From contig MEUA01000026.1 of assembly GCA_001771505.1 (NCBI GenBank), positions 1 through 55,732 of the forward strand: a stretch of DNA of 55,732 nucleotides, in the 5' to 3' direction. The notes under the pieces were generated by a model. It searched no databases and was not told the origin of the DNA. It was given only the letters and a program-made list of their open reading frames with translations. The DNA comes from a candidate division WOR-1 bacterium RIFOXYB2_FULL_36_35. Its GTDB lineage: Bacteria; Margulisbacteria; WOR-1; XYC2-FULL-46-14; XYC2-FULL-37-10. Of this stretch, positions 9,041 to 17,985 are shown in pieces. Numbering within the stretch: position 1 is the first letter of the stretch; each line of letters starts with the position of its first letter. The translations under genes were made by a program, and so were the position numbers.

Positions 9041-9244
9041 GGGATTGTTGCGAAAGCCTTAAAATTACGCATGGTTCGACAAGCTCACCATGACGGGCTT
9101 GTTGCATAATAGCGGTTTTTGCAATTTGTCATCCCCGCGAAAGCGGGGATCCATCTTGTTTTCTGAGAAATAGATTCCCGTTTTCACGGGAATGACCATT
9201 ATGCAACAGACCCATGACACAATTATATATTTTGTAACAGTCCC
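9041..9244. mobile_element. MITE-like element, outer copy, interrupted
   Basis: The ends are GGGATTGTTGCGAAA and the inverse of TTTTGTAACAGTCCC. Next to the ends lie GCCTTAAAAT and AATTATATA, which are also found in the short copy at 46974-47027. The 5-bp flanks ATTAT/ATTAT are identical, as expected for a target duplication. There is no coding capacity. The element must rely on a transposase elsewhere. Confidence 0.6.
9095..9213. mobile_element. MITE-like element, inner copy, 119 bp
   Basis: The inverted ends are GGGCTTGTTGCATAAT and ATTATGCAACAGACCC. Flanking ATGAC is duplicated. The interior has two smaller palindromes, CATCCCCGCGAAAGCGGGGAT and ATTCCCGTTTTCACGGGAAT, of the kind common in REP-like repeats. 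A close relative lies at 34383-34526. Confidence 0.65.
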
Positions 9245-9306
9245 ATTATCATAATCGGGGTTTATTTGGAACGTTTGGGAGAACTGAAGATTTACACTGA
9301 GTTGCT

Positions 9307-9335
9307 TTGATTTTTTACGTATTTTATAGTAAAAT
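9307..9335 (+). promoter_or_regulatory. Promoter of ribE, TTGATT-17-TAAAAT
   Basis: TTGATT at 9307-9312 and TAAAAT at 9330-9335 are separated by 17 bases. The -10 ends 11 bases before the ribE ATG, with no Shine-Dalgarno and no room for an FMN riboswitch, so the leader is a few bases at most. Confidence 0.55.
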
Positions 9336-9346
9336 ATATATTAATA

Positions 9347-10003
9347 ATGTTTACTGGGATTGTTGAAGAAATAGGGATTATCACTTCTTTTCTGAATAAT
9401 GGACAAAGCGGCGTTATTACCATTTCAATTAAAAAAAATTTCAAAGATTTGTCTGTTGGTGATAGTATAGCTGTTAATGGAGTTTGTTTGACCATTATAG
9501 ATATTTCTCGCAATACTTTTACCGCAACAGTTTCAAAAGAGACACTTAAGACCACAAATTTTTCTCGTTGTAAAGTAGGCCAGAAGGTTAATCTGGAGAG
9601 GGCGCTATCTTTTAATGGGAGACTTTCCGGCCACATTGTTTTAGGGCATGTTGATGGGATTGTCAAAATAGTTGAAAAAAGGGTTAATGAAAAAGGATAT
9701 GAACTTTTCTTCCATTTGCCAAAAGGTCTGGAACAATATGTTGTTTTGAAAGGATCTGTGACGTTGGATGGAGTCAGCTTGACTGTTGCTAATTTATATA
9801 AAGATGGTTTTTCTGTTTTTTTAATTCCTCATTCAGCTCAAAATACTAATCTTGTTGGGCGGCAGATAGGCGATGAGGTTAACATTGAAGTTGATATCAT
9901 TGCAAAATATCTAGAAGGATTGCTTAAAGGAACGCCAGTAACTTCTACTGAACAGGTTTTTATTGATTCGGGCATTCTTCCTATGGGAATTGTTGACAAT
10001 TAA
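9347..10003 (+). CDS. ribE: Riboflavin synthase alpha chain
   Basis: Dismutates two 6,7-dimethyl-8-ribityllumazine molecules into riboflavin. The protein has 218 residues and two lumazine-binding repeats: [10 protein letters not shown] with GVCLTI in the first half, and [10 protein letters not shown] with [11 protein letters not shown] in the second. It heads a ribE-ribBA-ribH operon. The 5' side has a promoter but no FMN riboswitch, so feedback by FMN binding to RNA is not evident here. Confidence 0.95.
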   Translation: MFTGIVEEIGIITSFLNNGQSGVITISIKKNFKDLSVGDSIAVNGVCLTIIDISRNTFTATVSKETLKTTNFSRCKVGQKVNLERALSFNGRLSGHIVLGHVDGIVKIVEKRVNEKGYELFFHLPKGLEQYVVLKGSVTLDGVSLTVANLYKDGFSVFLIPHSAQNTNLVGRQIGDEVNIEVDIIAKYLEGLLKGTPVTSTEQVFIDSGILPMGIVDN

Positions 10004-10005
10004 AA

Positions 10006-11250
10006 ATGTCTATGCGGCCGGAAATAGTTATGAAATTTAATAAAATAGAAGAAGCTTTAGAAGATATCAGAAACGGCAAGTTTGTTATAGTTGTTGATGA
10101 CAAGGATCGTGAAAATGAAGGCGATTTGGTGATGGCTGCCGAAAAGATAACCCCGTCTGCTGTTAATTTTATGATAACTTTTGGCCGTGGATTGGTTTGT
10201 GTCCCATTGACGGGTGAACGTATCGATGAATTAAAACTTCAGCCTATGACTCCTTCCAATAAAGAGAAAATGAAGACCGCTTTTACTGTTTCGGTTGATG
10301 CGGCTCATTTGTTTGGAGTAACAACCGGTATTTCATCTTCAGATAGGGCAAAAACCATTGAAATATTGATTAATTTAAAATCAAAAGAGGATGATTTGGT
10401 AAGTCCCGGGCATGTTTTTCCTCTTCGTGCGGTTAGGGGTGGGGTGTTAAAACGAGCCGGACACACAGAAGCTGCTGTTGATTTAGCATCTCTTTCTGGA
10501 CTACAAGCCGCAGGGGTTATATGTGAAATCATAAAAGATGATGGAAAAATGGCCAGAGTAAAAGATCTGTTTAAATTTGCAAAAAAACATGAATTAAAAA
10601 TTGTGACGATTGCGGATCTTATTAAGTATAGAATAAAAAGAGAAAAACTGGTGAAAAAAATTGCAACGGCGAAATTGCCTACAAAATATGGTACGTTTAC
10701 CTTAGTAGATTATCTTGATCTTGTTTCAGGCGATCATCATTTAGCTATAGTCAAAGGCAAAGTTTCCGGAGTGACAGATGTTTTAGTCAGGGTTCATTCA
10801 GAATGTTTAACAGGAGATGTCTTTGGTTCATGCAGATGTGATTGCGGGGATCAATTAATCGAGGCTTTAAAGAAAATAGAATTTACAGGGCTTGGTGTGG
10901 TATTGTACATGAAACAGGAGGGGCGGGGGATCGGCCTATCCAATAAAATCAGGGCTTATGAACTACAAGATAGAGGATATGATACCGTTGAAGCCAATGA
11001 AAAATTAGGATTTCCTCCTGATTTAAGAGATTATGGGGTAGGCGCTCAGATATTAAGAGATTTAGGGCTTACTACAGTTAGATTGATGACGAATAATCCT
11101 AAGAAGGTGGTCGGACTTGAAGGATATGGTTTGAAGATTGTAAAGAGAATTCCTTTACAGGTTAAGCCCAATAAGTATAATTTGCATTATTTAAGAACCA
11201 AATCAAAAAAACTTGGGCATATTTTAGGAGGAGTGATTAAAGATGATTAA
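10006..11250 (+). CDS. ribBA: Bifunctional DHBP synthase / GTP cyclohydrolase II
   Basis: This enzyme supplies both precursors of riboflavin: dihydroxybutanone phosphate from ribulose 5-phosphate (RibB half) and the diaminopyrimidine from GTP (RibA half). Residues from about 10 to 210 carry the RibB acidic loop [16 protein letters not shown]. The C-terminal half has the zinc cysteines in [20 protein letters not shown] and the [13 protein letters not shown] loop. The length (414) is normal for the fusion. It starts three bases after ribE and overlaps ribH by eight bases. The gene for the deaminase/reductase step (ribD) is not in this window. Confidence 0.95.
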   Translation: MSMRPEIVMKFNKIEEALEDIRNGKFVIVVDDKDRENEGDLVMAAEKITPSAVNFMITFGRGLVCVPLTGERIDELKLQPMTPSNKEKMKTAFTVSVDAAHLFGVTTGISSSDRAKTIEILINLKSKEDDLVSPGHVFPLRAVRGGVLKRAGHTEAAVDLASLSGLQAAGVICEIIKDDGKMARVKDLFKFAKKHELKIVTIADLIKYRIKREKLVKKIATAKLPTKYGTFTLVDYLDLVSGDHHLAIVKGKVSGVTDVLVRVHSECLTGDVFGSCRCDCGDQLIEALKKIEFTGLGVVLYMKQEGRGIGLSNKIRAYELQDRGYDTVEANEKLGFPPDLRDYGVGAQILRDLGLTTVRLMTNNPKKVVGLEGYGLKIVKRIPLQVKPNKYNLHYLRTKSKKLGHILGGVIKDD

Positions 11251-11707
11251 AATAGTGGAAGCTAATCTTGATGCGTCGGAAGGAAAATTTGGTATAGTGG
11301 TTTCTAGGTTTAATGACATGGTTTCCAAAGGGTTGCTAAATGGGGCGTTAGATTGTTTAAAAAGGCATGGAGCAAAGGATACTTCGATGACAGTTGTCTG
11401 GTGCCCTGGATCTTTTGAAGTACCGCTTGTTGCAAAGAGACTCGCTGAATCTAAAAAATATGATGCTATAATTTGTCTTGGGGCTGTTATTCGTGGTGCG
11501 ACATCCCATTTTGAATATGTGGCGTCAGAAGTAGCAAAAGGAATTGCCAACGTTTCTTTGGACATGGGAATTCCTATTATTTTTGGTATACTTACAACTG
11601 ACACATTGGAACAAGCGCTAGAACGTGCGGGTGCAAAACCAGGAAATAAAGGATTTACGGCTGCGCTTTCGGCTATTGAAATGGTAAACCTTGGAAAAGA
11701 ATTTTAA
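11243..11707 (+). CDS. ribH: 6,7-dimethyl-8-ribityllumazine synthase
   Basis: Condenses the two RibBA-derived precursors to lumazine, the substrate of RibE. The protein has 154 residues, with [18 protein letters not shown], the substrate loop [10 protein letters not shown] and [17 protein letters not shown] carrying the conserved catalytic His. It overlaps the end of ribBA; GGAGGAG lies just upstream within ribBA. It is the last gene of the riboflavin operon. Confidence 0.95.
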   Translation: MIKIVEANLDASEGKFGIVVSRFNDMVSKGLLNGALDCLKRHGAKDTSMTVVWCPGSFEVPLVAKRLAESKKYDAIICLGAVIRGATSHFEYVASEVAKGIANVSLDMGIPIIFGILTTDTLEQALERAGAKPGNKGFTAALSAIEMVNLGKEF

Positions 11708-11722
11708 GAAAGGGGCGATATT

Positions 11723-12832
11723 GTGACTCGAGTTGTACTAAAAAATGTGACCAAAAAATTTAAAGACGATGTTGTAGCGGTTAAAAATATTAATTTGGAG
11801 ATTACAGATAAGGAATTTATGGTGTTTGTTGGTCCTTCCGGTTGCGGGAAAACAACTACTCTTAGAATGATTGCAGGGTTGGAAGAAATTACAGAAGGCG
11901 ATATTTATATTGGCGATAGACGTGTTAATGATGTTCCTCCAAAAGATAGGAACATTGCAATGGTTTTTCAATCTTATGCGTTATATCCTCACATGTCAGT
12001 TTATGATAATATGGCTTTTGGCCTAAAACTTAGAAAAATTTCAAAGAGTGAGATTGATAAAAGAGTCGCAGAGGCTGCGGAAATTTTGGGTTTGACAGAT
12101 TTTTTAACCAGATTACCAAAACAATTATCCGGAGGACAGAGGCAGCGGGTTGCATTAGGGCGTGCGATTGTCAGACAGCCTTTAGTTTTTTTGATGGATG
12201 AACCTTTGTCCAACCTTGATGCCAAGCTTCGCGTGCAAATGAGGGCTGAACTTCAAAAACTTCATCAAAAACTTAATGCTACAGTGATTTATGTTACCCA
12301 TGATCAGGTTGAGGCTATGACTTTGGGACAGAGAATTTCTGTTATTTTAAACGGAGAATTGCAGCAGGTGGCTCCTCCTATAGAGGTGTTTGAAAAACCT
12401 ACTAATAGATTCGTTGCAGGTTTTATAGGATCTCCACCAATGAATTTTGTAAAAGGTGTTTTAAGAAAAAAAGGGAAGATATATAGTTTTGAAGCCAGCA
12501 GTTTTAAAATTGATTTTACAGAAGATTTGGGGTACGGTGAATATCTTGAGGGCTATGAAGATAAAAATATGCTTTTTGGAATTAGACCTTCTGATATATG
12601 GGATGTTCCTTCTTCCGCATGGATAGATCGAAAATTTACAATTGATGCAAAGGTTGATTTTAGAGAACTTATGGGGTCTGAAACTTATGTTTATTTGAAA
12701 GTAGGAGATATTCCACTTGTTTCCAGGGTTGGAGTAATGACAGATACTCCTCCTGGCAGTAAGTTTACTGTTGTTTTTAATTTACGCAAAATTCATCTAT
12801 TTGATGTAGAAACACAAAAATCGGTAATCTAA
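11723..12832 (+). CDS. ABC transporter ATPase, MalK/UgpC type
   Basis: A 369-residue nucleotide-binding subunit with Walker A (GPSGCGKTT), signature ([17 protein letters not shown]), Walker B ([13 protein letters not shown]) and a C-terminal TOBE-like domain (from about 240). This group energises sugar, glycerol-phosphate or similar ABC importers and is often shared among several permeases. No permease or binding protein lies nearby, so its partner is encoded elsewhere. The start is a GTG with AGGGGCG upstream. It follows ribH by 15 bases and precedes gcvPB by one base after the stop, so it may be read in the same message. Confidence 0.85.
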   Translation: MTRVVLKNVTKKFKDDVVAVKNINLEITDKEFMVFVGPSGCGKTTTLRMIAGLEEITEGDIYIGDRRVNDVPPKDRNIAMVFQSYALYPHMSVYDNMAFGLKLRKISKSEIDKRVAEAAEILGLTDFLTRLPKQLSGGQRQRVALGRAIVRQPLVFLMDEPLSNLDAKLRVQMRAELQKLHQKLNATVIYVTHDQVEAMTLGQRISVILNGELQQVAPPIEVFEKPTNRFVAGFIGSPPMNFVKGVLRKKGKIYSFEASSFKIDFTEDLGYGEYLEGYEDKNMLFGIRPSDIWDVPSSAWIDRKFTIDAKVDFRELMGSETYVYLKVGDIPLVSRVGVMTDTPPGSKFTVVFNLRKIHLFDVETQKSVI

Positions 12833-12833
12833 G

Positions 12834-14297
12834 ATGAATAAAGGATCGGTTAATACAGAAGAAAAGGAAGAGTCTTTTTCCAAAATAATTCCTTCTTGTG
12901 ATGTCACTTCAGAGCCTTTAGAGACTTTAATTCCAATTAATTTATTGAGAGAAACATTGCCCTTGAATTGTTTGTCTGAATTAGAAGTGGTAAGACATTT
13001 TACAAAATTATCACAAAAAAACTTTTCGGTAGACACTCATTTTTATCCTCTTGGTTCTTGTACCATGAAACACAACCCGAAAGTTAATGAAGAGATAGCT
13101 GCGATGCCCGGCTTTACAAATCTTCATCCAATGCAAGATGAATCGGAAATCCAGGGGACTCTCGAGTTGCTTTATAATTTGGAACAATATCTTTGTGCCA
13201 TTTTTGGTTTTAAAGCCTTTACTCTTCAGCCTGCTGCGGGGGCTCATGGTGAGTTGACCGCTCTTTTAATGATGAAGGCTTATTTTATGGACAACAGACC
13301 GTCGGATACCGACTCTGTTAGAAATAAAATTGTAATACCTGATTCTTCGCATGGGACCAATCCTGCGTCGGCATCGATGGTTGGGTTTGAAACTATAGTT
13401 GTTTCGTCTGATTCCCATGGAAATATTGATGTTGAGGCCTTAAAAAAAATAGCAGGGGAAGATACTGCGGGACTTATGCTTACTAATCCAAACACGCTTG
13501 GCCTGTTTGATGAACATATTCTGAAAGTTGTTGAGCTTATTCATTCTGTAGGAGGTCTTGTTTACTATGACGGGGCAAATGCGAATGCAAATCTTGGTAT
13601 TTGTCGTCCTGCGGATTTGGGATTTGATGTGGCTCATTTTAATATGCACAAGACTTTTTCAACCCCGCATGGTGGAGGGGGGCCCGGGGCTGGGCCTGTT
13701 GGGGTAAATGAAAAACTTGAACCATATTTGCCAGGACCTAGAATTATTAAAAAGGATACGGGGTATGGGATATTGGATAAGGGAGAAAAGAGTATAGGTC
13801 GAGTGCATTCGTTTTACGGAAATGTTAATGTTTTGGTAAAAGCTTACAGCTATATAAGAAATCTTGGAGCTTTTGGTTTGAGGAGAGTTTCTGAAAAAGC
13901 GGTAGAAAATGCTAATTATATGATGAATCGGTTAAAAGAGTATTATTTTTTGCCTTATGATAGAGTTTGCCAGCATGAATTTGTGATTTCCGCAAAATGG
14001 CAGAAAGAAAAATATGGAGTTAAAGCTCTTGATATTGCAAAACGGTTAATTGATTATGGTTTTCATCCGCCTACAATTTATTTCCCACTTATTGTTTCTG
14101 AGGCATTAATGATTGAACCTACAGAAAGCGAGTCAAAAGAGACTCTGGATGCATTTTGTGATGTTATGATTAAAATTGCCAAAGAATGTGAATATAATCC
14201 TGAGATTGTAATGTCAGCTCCTCATGTTACTCCTGTTCGCCGTCTTAATGAAACAAGAGCTGCGAGGGAGCCCATATTGAGGGATTATTGTTGCTAA
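12834..14297 (+). CDS. gcvPB: Glycine dehydrogenase (decarboxylating) subunit 2
   Basis: The PLP-binding half of a split P-protein of the glycine cleavage system. The pyridoxal lysine is in [16 protein letters not shown], and the N-terminal region has [15 protein letters not shown], both characteristic. The length (487) is normal. The partner subunit gcvPA, gcvT and gcvH are not in this window, so the system, if complete, is scattered. A lipoate ligase-like gene follows immediately, which fits because GcvH needs lipoate. Confidence 0.93.
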   Translation: MNKGSVNTEEKEESFSKIIPSCDVTSEPLETLIPINLLRETLPLNCLSELEVVRHFTKLSQKNFSVDTHFYPLGSCTMKHNPKVNEEIAAMPGFTNLHPMQDESEIQGTLELLYNLEQYLCAIFGFKAFTLQPAAGAHGELTALLMMKAYFMDNRPSDTDSVRNKIVIPDSSHGTNPASASMVGFETIVVSSDSHGNIDVEALKKIAGEDTAGLMLTNPNTLGLFDEHILKVVELIHSVGGLVYYDGANANANLGICRPADLGFDVAHFNMHKTFSTPHGGGGPGAGPVGVNEKLEPYLPGPRIIKKDTGYGILDKGEKSIGRVHSFYGNVNVLVKAYSYIRNLGAFGLRRVSEKAVENANYMMNRLKEYYFLPYDRVCQHEFVISAKWQKEKYGVKALDIAKRLIDYGFHPPTIYFPLIVSEALMIEPTESESKETLDAFCDVMIKIAKECEYNPEIVMSAPHVTPVRRLNETRAAREPILRDYCC

Positions 14298-14351
14298 AGA
14301 ATGAATGGTTTAGCTTTTTGTTATGTTTTATTCTACTCCGTTAATTTTAGT

Positions 14352-15068
14352 ATGAAAAAATTCAGTCTTTTTATTGATAAAAACAAATCAGGTTCTTTTC
14401 ACATGCAACGCGATCTTTCCCTTTTTCAAAAATGTGAAGCCAAGGATGATTTGTATGTAATTTGTATTTACTCTTTTTATCCTCCTTGTATATCGCTTGG
14501 TTATTCTCAAAAAGAAGAAAAAGAAATTGATATGCAAAAAGCAAAATCTTTGGGGTGGGAGGTTGTAAAAAGGCCGACAGGCGGGGGAATTGTTTTTCAT
14601 AATACAGCGGAAATTACATATTCTTTAATTATGCCAGCTGAAAATCCAATTTTACCGAAAGGGCTTATATCGTCTTATCTTTTTATATCAGAGGCGGTTG
14701 TCATTGCTTTGAAGAGTATTGGGATTAAAGCGGATATCAAACAACAGACACCAGACCATCGACAACAAATCACAAACCGCCGACAACCTGGTTTATGTTT
14801 TTCTTATCCTGCTGAACATGAAATTGTAGTTGAGGGCAAAAAAGTTGTGGGGAGCGCTCAGAAACGAGGGAAAAATGCAATACTTCAACAGGGTTCTATT
14901 TTTGTCAGGAAATCTGATGAAAGGATTTTTTCAGTTTTAAAAAGGCCATTTAAACGCTATAATGCTATTAGTGTTGAAGAAGTTTTAGGGCGGGAAGTTG
15001 TCTTTGATGAGATTAAATACGCTTTAACACAAGGGTTTAAAGAAAGGCTGGGAATATCTTTAAAATGA
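14352..15068 (+). CDS. Lipoate-protein ligase / octanoyltransferase family (LplA/LipM)
   Basis: This family attaches lipoyl or octanoyl groups to carrier proteins such as GcvH. Seen here are the family motifs KRPTGGGIVFHN, then CFSYPAEHEI and KKVVGSAQKR...LQQGSIF. A Cys in the CF motif is the position used by LipM-type octanoyltransferases, so either activity is possible. I prefer the ATG at 14352 (238 aa); an ATG at 14301 adds 17 atypical residues. Around nucleotides 14744-14792 there is a Gln/Arg/Thr-rich insertion (QQTPDHRQQITNRRQP) that looks like a translated repeat. It follows gcvPB and overlaps the next gene by four bases. Confidence 0.8.
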   Translation: MKKFSLFIDKNKSGSFHMQRDLSLFQKCEAKDDLYVICIYSFYPPCISLGYSQKEEKEIDMQKAKSLGWEVVKRPTGGGIVFHNTAEITYSLIMPAENPILPKGLISSYLFISEAVVIALKSIGIKADIKQQTPDHRQQITNRRQPGLCFSYPAEHEIVVEGKKVVGSAQKRGKNAILQQGSIFVRKSDERIFSVLKRPFKRYNAISVEEVLGREVVFDEIKYALTQGFKERLGISLK

Positions 15069-17938
15069 CAAATTACGTCCCGAACGAATCGAGACGAATA
15101 AAATCCAAATTTCGAATTATTTTGATTTCTGGATTTTGGGTTTTATTTGGATTTTGGGTTTTGTCATTTGGATTTCCTTGCGAGGCTGCAACATCAATTG
15201 ATCCATCCCTAAAATGGAAAACTTTGGAGACCCTTCATTTTAAAATAAATTATTATGATAAATTGGAACCTATAGCATATAAACTTGCTTCAATTGCGGA
15301 AGAAGTTCATTTAAGGTTATCTCCTCTGTTTAGGCATACTCCTGATCTTAAAACAGATGTTGTCCTTTTGGATAATACTGACTATACAAACGGTTTTACT
15401 ACGGTTTTGCCAAACCCATTGATTTATATTTTTGTGGCTAATATGGATTCTAATGCGCAACCTTTTTCTTATGATGATTGGTTGCATTTTGTTTTTGTCC
15501 ATGAATATACTCATTTGCTTCATTTGGATACGGTTGAAGGGAGCACTGTCCTTTTTAAAATGCTTTTGGGGCGGTCTTTTTTTCCTAACTTTCTAAATCC
15601 TTTATTTATTATAGAAGGGATAGCGGTATATGAAGAGACGAAATTTTCTAAAGGCGGAAGGCTTGATGACCCAAGATGGCAAGCGTGCCTTAGAATGGAA
15701 GCTTTGTCTAAAGATATGAAGAGTATACAGCAAGCTTCCGTTTCAACAGTAAGATGGCCGATGGGAAATGTCGCTTATTTGTACGGAAGCAGTTTTATAC
15801 AATATTTAGCTAATACTTATGGAGAAGAGAAAATATATCGTTTAAGCCAGGAATACGGTGATTATGTCCTTTCTTATGGTATTGATATGGCATTTTCTAA
15901 TATTTTTGGCAAAACTTTGTGGGTTCTTTGGAAAGATTGGGAAGAGGATCTTATAAAAAAATCGGAAGAAAAAAAGAAAAACATAGAAAAAGAAACCGTA
16001 ACTTCTCCGAAAATTTTAACACATACCGGATATTTTAAAGCCAAACCCGTATGGAGGAGCAATTCTTCAAAAATATATTATACCAGCGCTGACATGGATG
16101 ATTCCTCACGGATTAAGTGTATTGATGTAAAAACAGGCGAAGAAAATAAAATCTTGGAAGGGATACTTTATGACGATTCTATGACTATTAACGGTGATAT
16201 TTTATATTTTACAAAAGGGGATATATATAAAAATTATTATTATTTTAAAGATATTTATAGTTTAAACCTAAAAACAGGTTCGCAGAAAAGGCTAACAGAA
16301 GGGGCGCGAGCATCTGATCCTGCAATTTCTCCTGACGGGGAAAAAATTGTTTTTGTAAGAAATAATCTTGGAACGAAAAGCTTGTGGATTATGAATAGTG
16401 ATGGTTCAGGGCAAAGAAAATTTACGGCATCAAACGAGGAAGAGCAGTATTTATCTCCTAAATTTTCTCCCGATGGGGAAAAAATTGCTGTTGCAAAATG
16501 GGTAAAAGGTAAGCAGAAAATAGTTTTTGTTGATGTTAATACAGGCATTGAAAAGTTAATGACCACTAAAAAACTTTCAATAGAAGGCAATCCATCTTTT
16601 AGTCCTGACGGGAAATATCTCTTGTTTGAATCGGACGCAAGCAGTGTTCCCAATATATATGCTTTTAATCTGAAAACCTCCGAAATTTATAAGATAACAA
16701 ATGTTTTAGGAATGGCTGGAATGCCAAATGTTTCTTCTGACGTCAAAAAAATAGCGTATATTAATTATACGGAGAAAGGTTGTGACTTAGCTTTAATTGA
16801 TTTTGACCCTTCTTCTTGGAAGAAAATAAATTTTGACAACAAGAAAGAAGAATATAAATCAGTGATTGAAACAGATGAGGCAAGAGTAAAAGATGATGTT
16901 GTGTTAAAAAAATATGATTATAATCCATTGCCATCTTTTTTGCCTAAGTTTTGGTTTCCTTATTCTTATTCAGATGAGAATGGGGATCATATGCTGGCAT
17001 ATACTGCCGGAATTGATGTTTTAGGGCAACAGTATTCGGTTTTGCAATTTGGTTATGATTGGACAGCTCGAAGGCCTACATATTCTTTTATCTATAATAA
17101 TGATCAGTTTTTGCCACAATTGACTTTTACGGCAGGGGATGTTGCTTATTCTTATTTGTGGGATTCTGATACAAAAACTTATTGGGAACGCGAGCAAAAT
17201 TTGGGGGCTTATCTCTCTTTATACGACAATAGGTTTCTTTCTGAGTTTGACAGGCAATCGGTTTCCGTAGGCTATGAGTATAATAATTTGAGCAATATTT
17301 CTTCTTTAGAGGGTTTAAGTAATCAGCCAACGTTGGGAAAATTAGGAGGATATTTTGCTGCTTATCGGTATAACAGTTTAAGGAGCTTTGGTTATTCGGT
17401 TGCACCGGAGGGGGGGGTATCGTTATCCATTGCAACGAGGCTTTATTCCAAAGATGCTGGGTCCGACTATAATTTGACAAGTTATACTATTAGTGGATCA
17501 ACTTATCATAAAATGTTTACTCCTCATCATGTTTTAGGATTAAGCGCGACAGGAAATATAAATTATGGTGACAGTTTTGTCCAGAGTGGATTTAGTTATA
17601 AAAATATTTCTGTAAGAGGTTATCCTTATAACTATATTTCCGGATCAAAATCGGCAAAAGGGTCAATCCAATATATTTTCCCTGTAGGTTATCCTGAAAA
17701 TGGTTTTGGATATGGATATCTATTTTTGGACAGAATATACGGTAAGTTTTTTTATGATCAGGTGGGGGCGACATTTGGTTCTGCTTCTATTATTGACTGG
17801 AAGAGGACTATTGGCGCTGAACTTGGGTTGTCTACTATAAATGGGTGGGGGATGTTTCCTGTCTCTGTTAATATGGGCTATGCTAAGGGGTTGGATCAGG
17901 GGGGGGAAGATGAAATTTATTTTACATTTAGTATGTAA
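15065..17938 (+). CDS. Secreted protease-like, beta-propeller and outer-membrane barrel protein
   Basis: A 957-residue exported protein. Residues 1-42 hold a hydrophobic signal segment. Residues 43-300 resemble a gluzincin peptidase (peptidase MA-like) with HEYTHLLHLD at 146-155. Residues about 310-620 have several TolB/PD40-type propeller blades with repeated 'SPDGEKI/SPDGKYL' motifs. The last about 300 residues are aromatic-rich alternating strands ending in YFTFSM, as expected for an outer-membrane barrel. The zinc motif suggests a surface protease, but the substrate is unknown. The signal segment itself is read from a palindromic repeat-like sequence. The gene overlaps the lipoate gene by ATGA. 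Confidence 0.7.
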   Translation: MTNYVPNESRRIKSKFRIILISGFWVLFGFWVLSFGFPCEAATSIDPSLKWKTLETLHFKINYYDKLEPIAYKLASIAEEVHLRLSPLFRHTPDLKTDVVLLDNTDYTNGFTTVLPNPLIYIFVANMDSNAQPFSYDDWLHFVFVHEYTHLLHLDTVEGSTVLFKMLLGRSFFPNFLNPLFIIEGIAVYEETKFSKGGRLDDPRWQACLRMEALSKDMKSIQQASVSTVRWPMGNVAYLYGSSFIQYLANTYGEEKIYRLSQEYGDYVLSYGIDMAFSNIFGKTLWVLWKDWEEDLIKKSEEKKKNIEKETVTSPKILTHTGYFKAKPVWRSNSSKIYYTSADMDDSSRIKCIDVKTGEENKILEGILYDDSMTINGDILYFTKGDIYKNYYYFKDIYSLNLKTGSQKRLTEGARASDPAISPDGEKIVFVRNNLGTKSLWIMNSDGSGQRKFTASNEEEQYLSPKFSPDGEKIAVAKWVKGKQKIVFVDVNTGIEKLMTTKKLSIEGNPSFSPDGKYLLFESDASSVPNIYAFNLKTSEIYKITNVLGMAGMPNVSSDVKKIAYINYTEKGCDLALIDFDPSSWKKINFDNKKEEYKSVIETDEARVKDDVVLKKYDYNPLPSFLPKFWFPYSYSDENGDHMLAYTAGIDVLGQQYSVLQFGYDWTARRPTYSFIYNNDQFLPQLTFTAGDVAYSYLWDSDTKTYWEREQNLGAYLSLYDNRFLSEFDRQSVSVGYEYNNLSNISSLEGLSNQPTLGKLGGYFAAYRYNSLRSFGYSVAPEGGVSLSIATRLYSKDAGSDYNLTSYTISGSTYHKMFTPHHVLGLSATGNINYGDSFVQSGFSYKNISVRGYPYNYISGSKSAKGSIQYIFPVGYPENGFGYGYLFLDRIYGKFFYDQVGATFGSASIIDWKRTIGAELGLSTINGWGMFPVSVNMGYAKGLDQGGEDEIYFTFSM

Positions 17939-17970
17939 AGCATTTCTTACCTTGTCTTAAATGTTTATGT

Positions 17971-17976
17971 TAAAAT
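17971..17976 (+). promoter_or_regulatory. Extended -10 upstream of the AmmeMemoRadiSam gene
   Basis: TGTTAAAAT (hexamer TAAAAT at 17971-17976) ends nine bases before the GTG start at 17986. TTGTCT lies further upstream at non-optimal spacing. No ribosome binding site intervenes. Confidence 0.4.
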
Positions 17977-17985
17977 TATTATATA

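Larger units (their letters stand above)
9030..9260. repeat. Triple-nested repeat: palindrome A interrupted by a MITE, itself interrupted by a second MITE
   Basis: The outer arms of a family A palindrome (ACCCCGATTAT and ATAATCGGGGT) are split by a MITE-like element at 9041-9244, flanked by ATTAT on both sides (9036-9040 and 9245-9249). Within that element a second MITE (9095-9213) is flanked by ATGAC on both sides. The order of insertion can be read directly. This region fills most of the nusB-ribE gap and contains no gene. Confidence 0.7.

Noticed and set aside
9090-9215. CRISPR array from repeated palindromes
   Set aside because: The palindromes are few, unequal and have no regular spacers; they are parts of MITE elements.
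9250-9346. FMN riboswitch upstream of ribE
   Set aside because: The stretch between the repeats and the ATG is under 100 bases, AT-rich and lacks the RFN-element consensus blocks; a promoter abuts the start codon instead.
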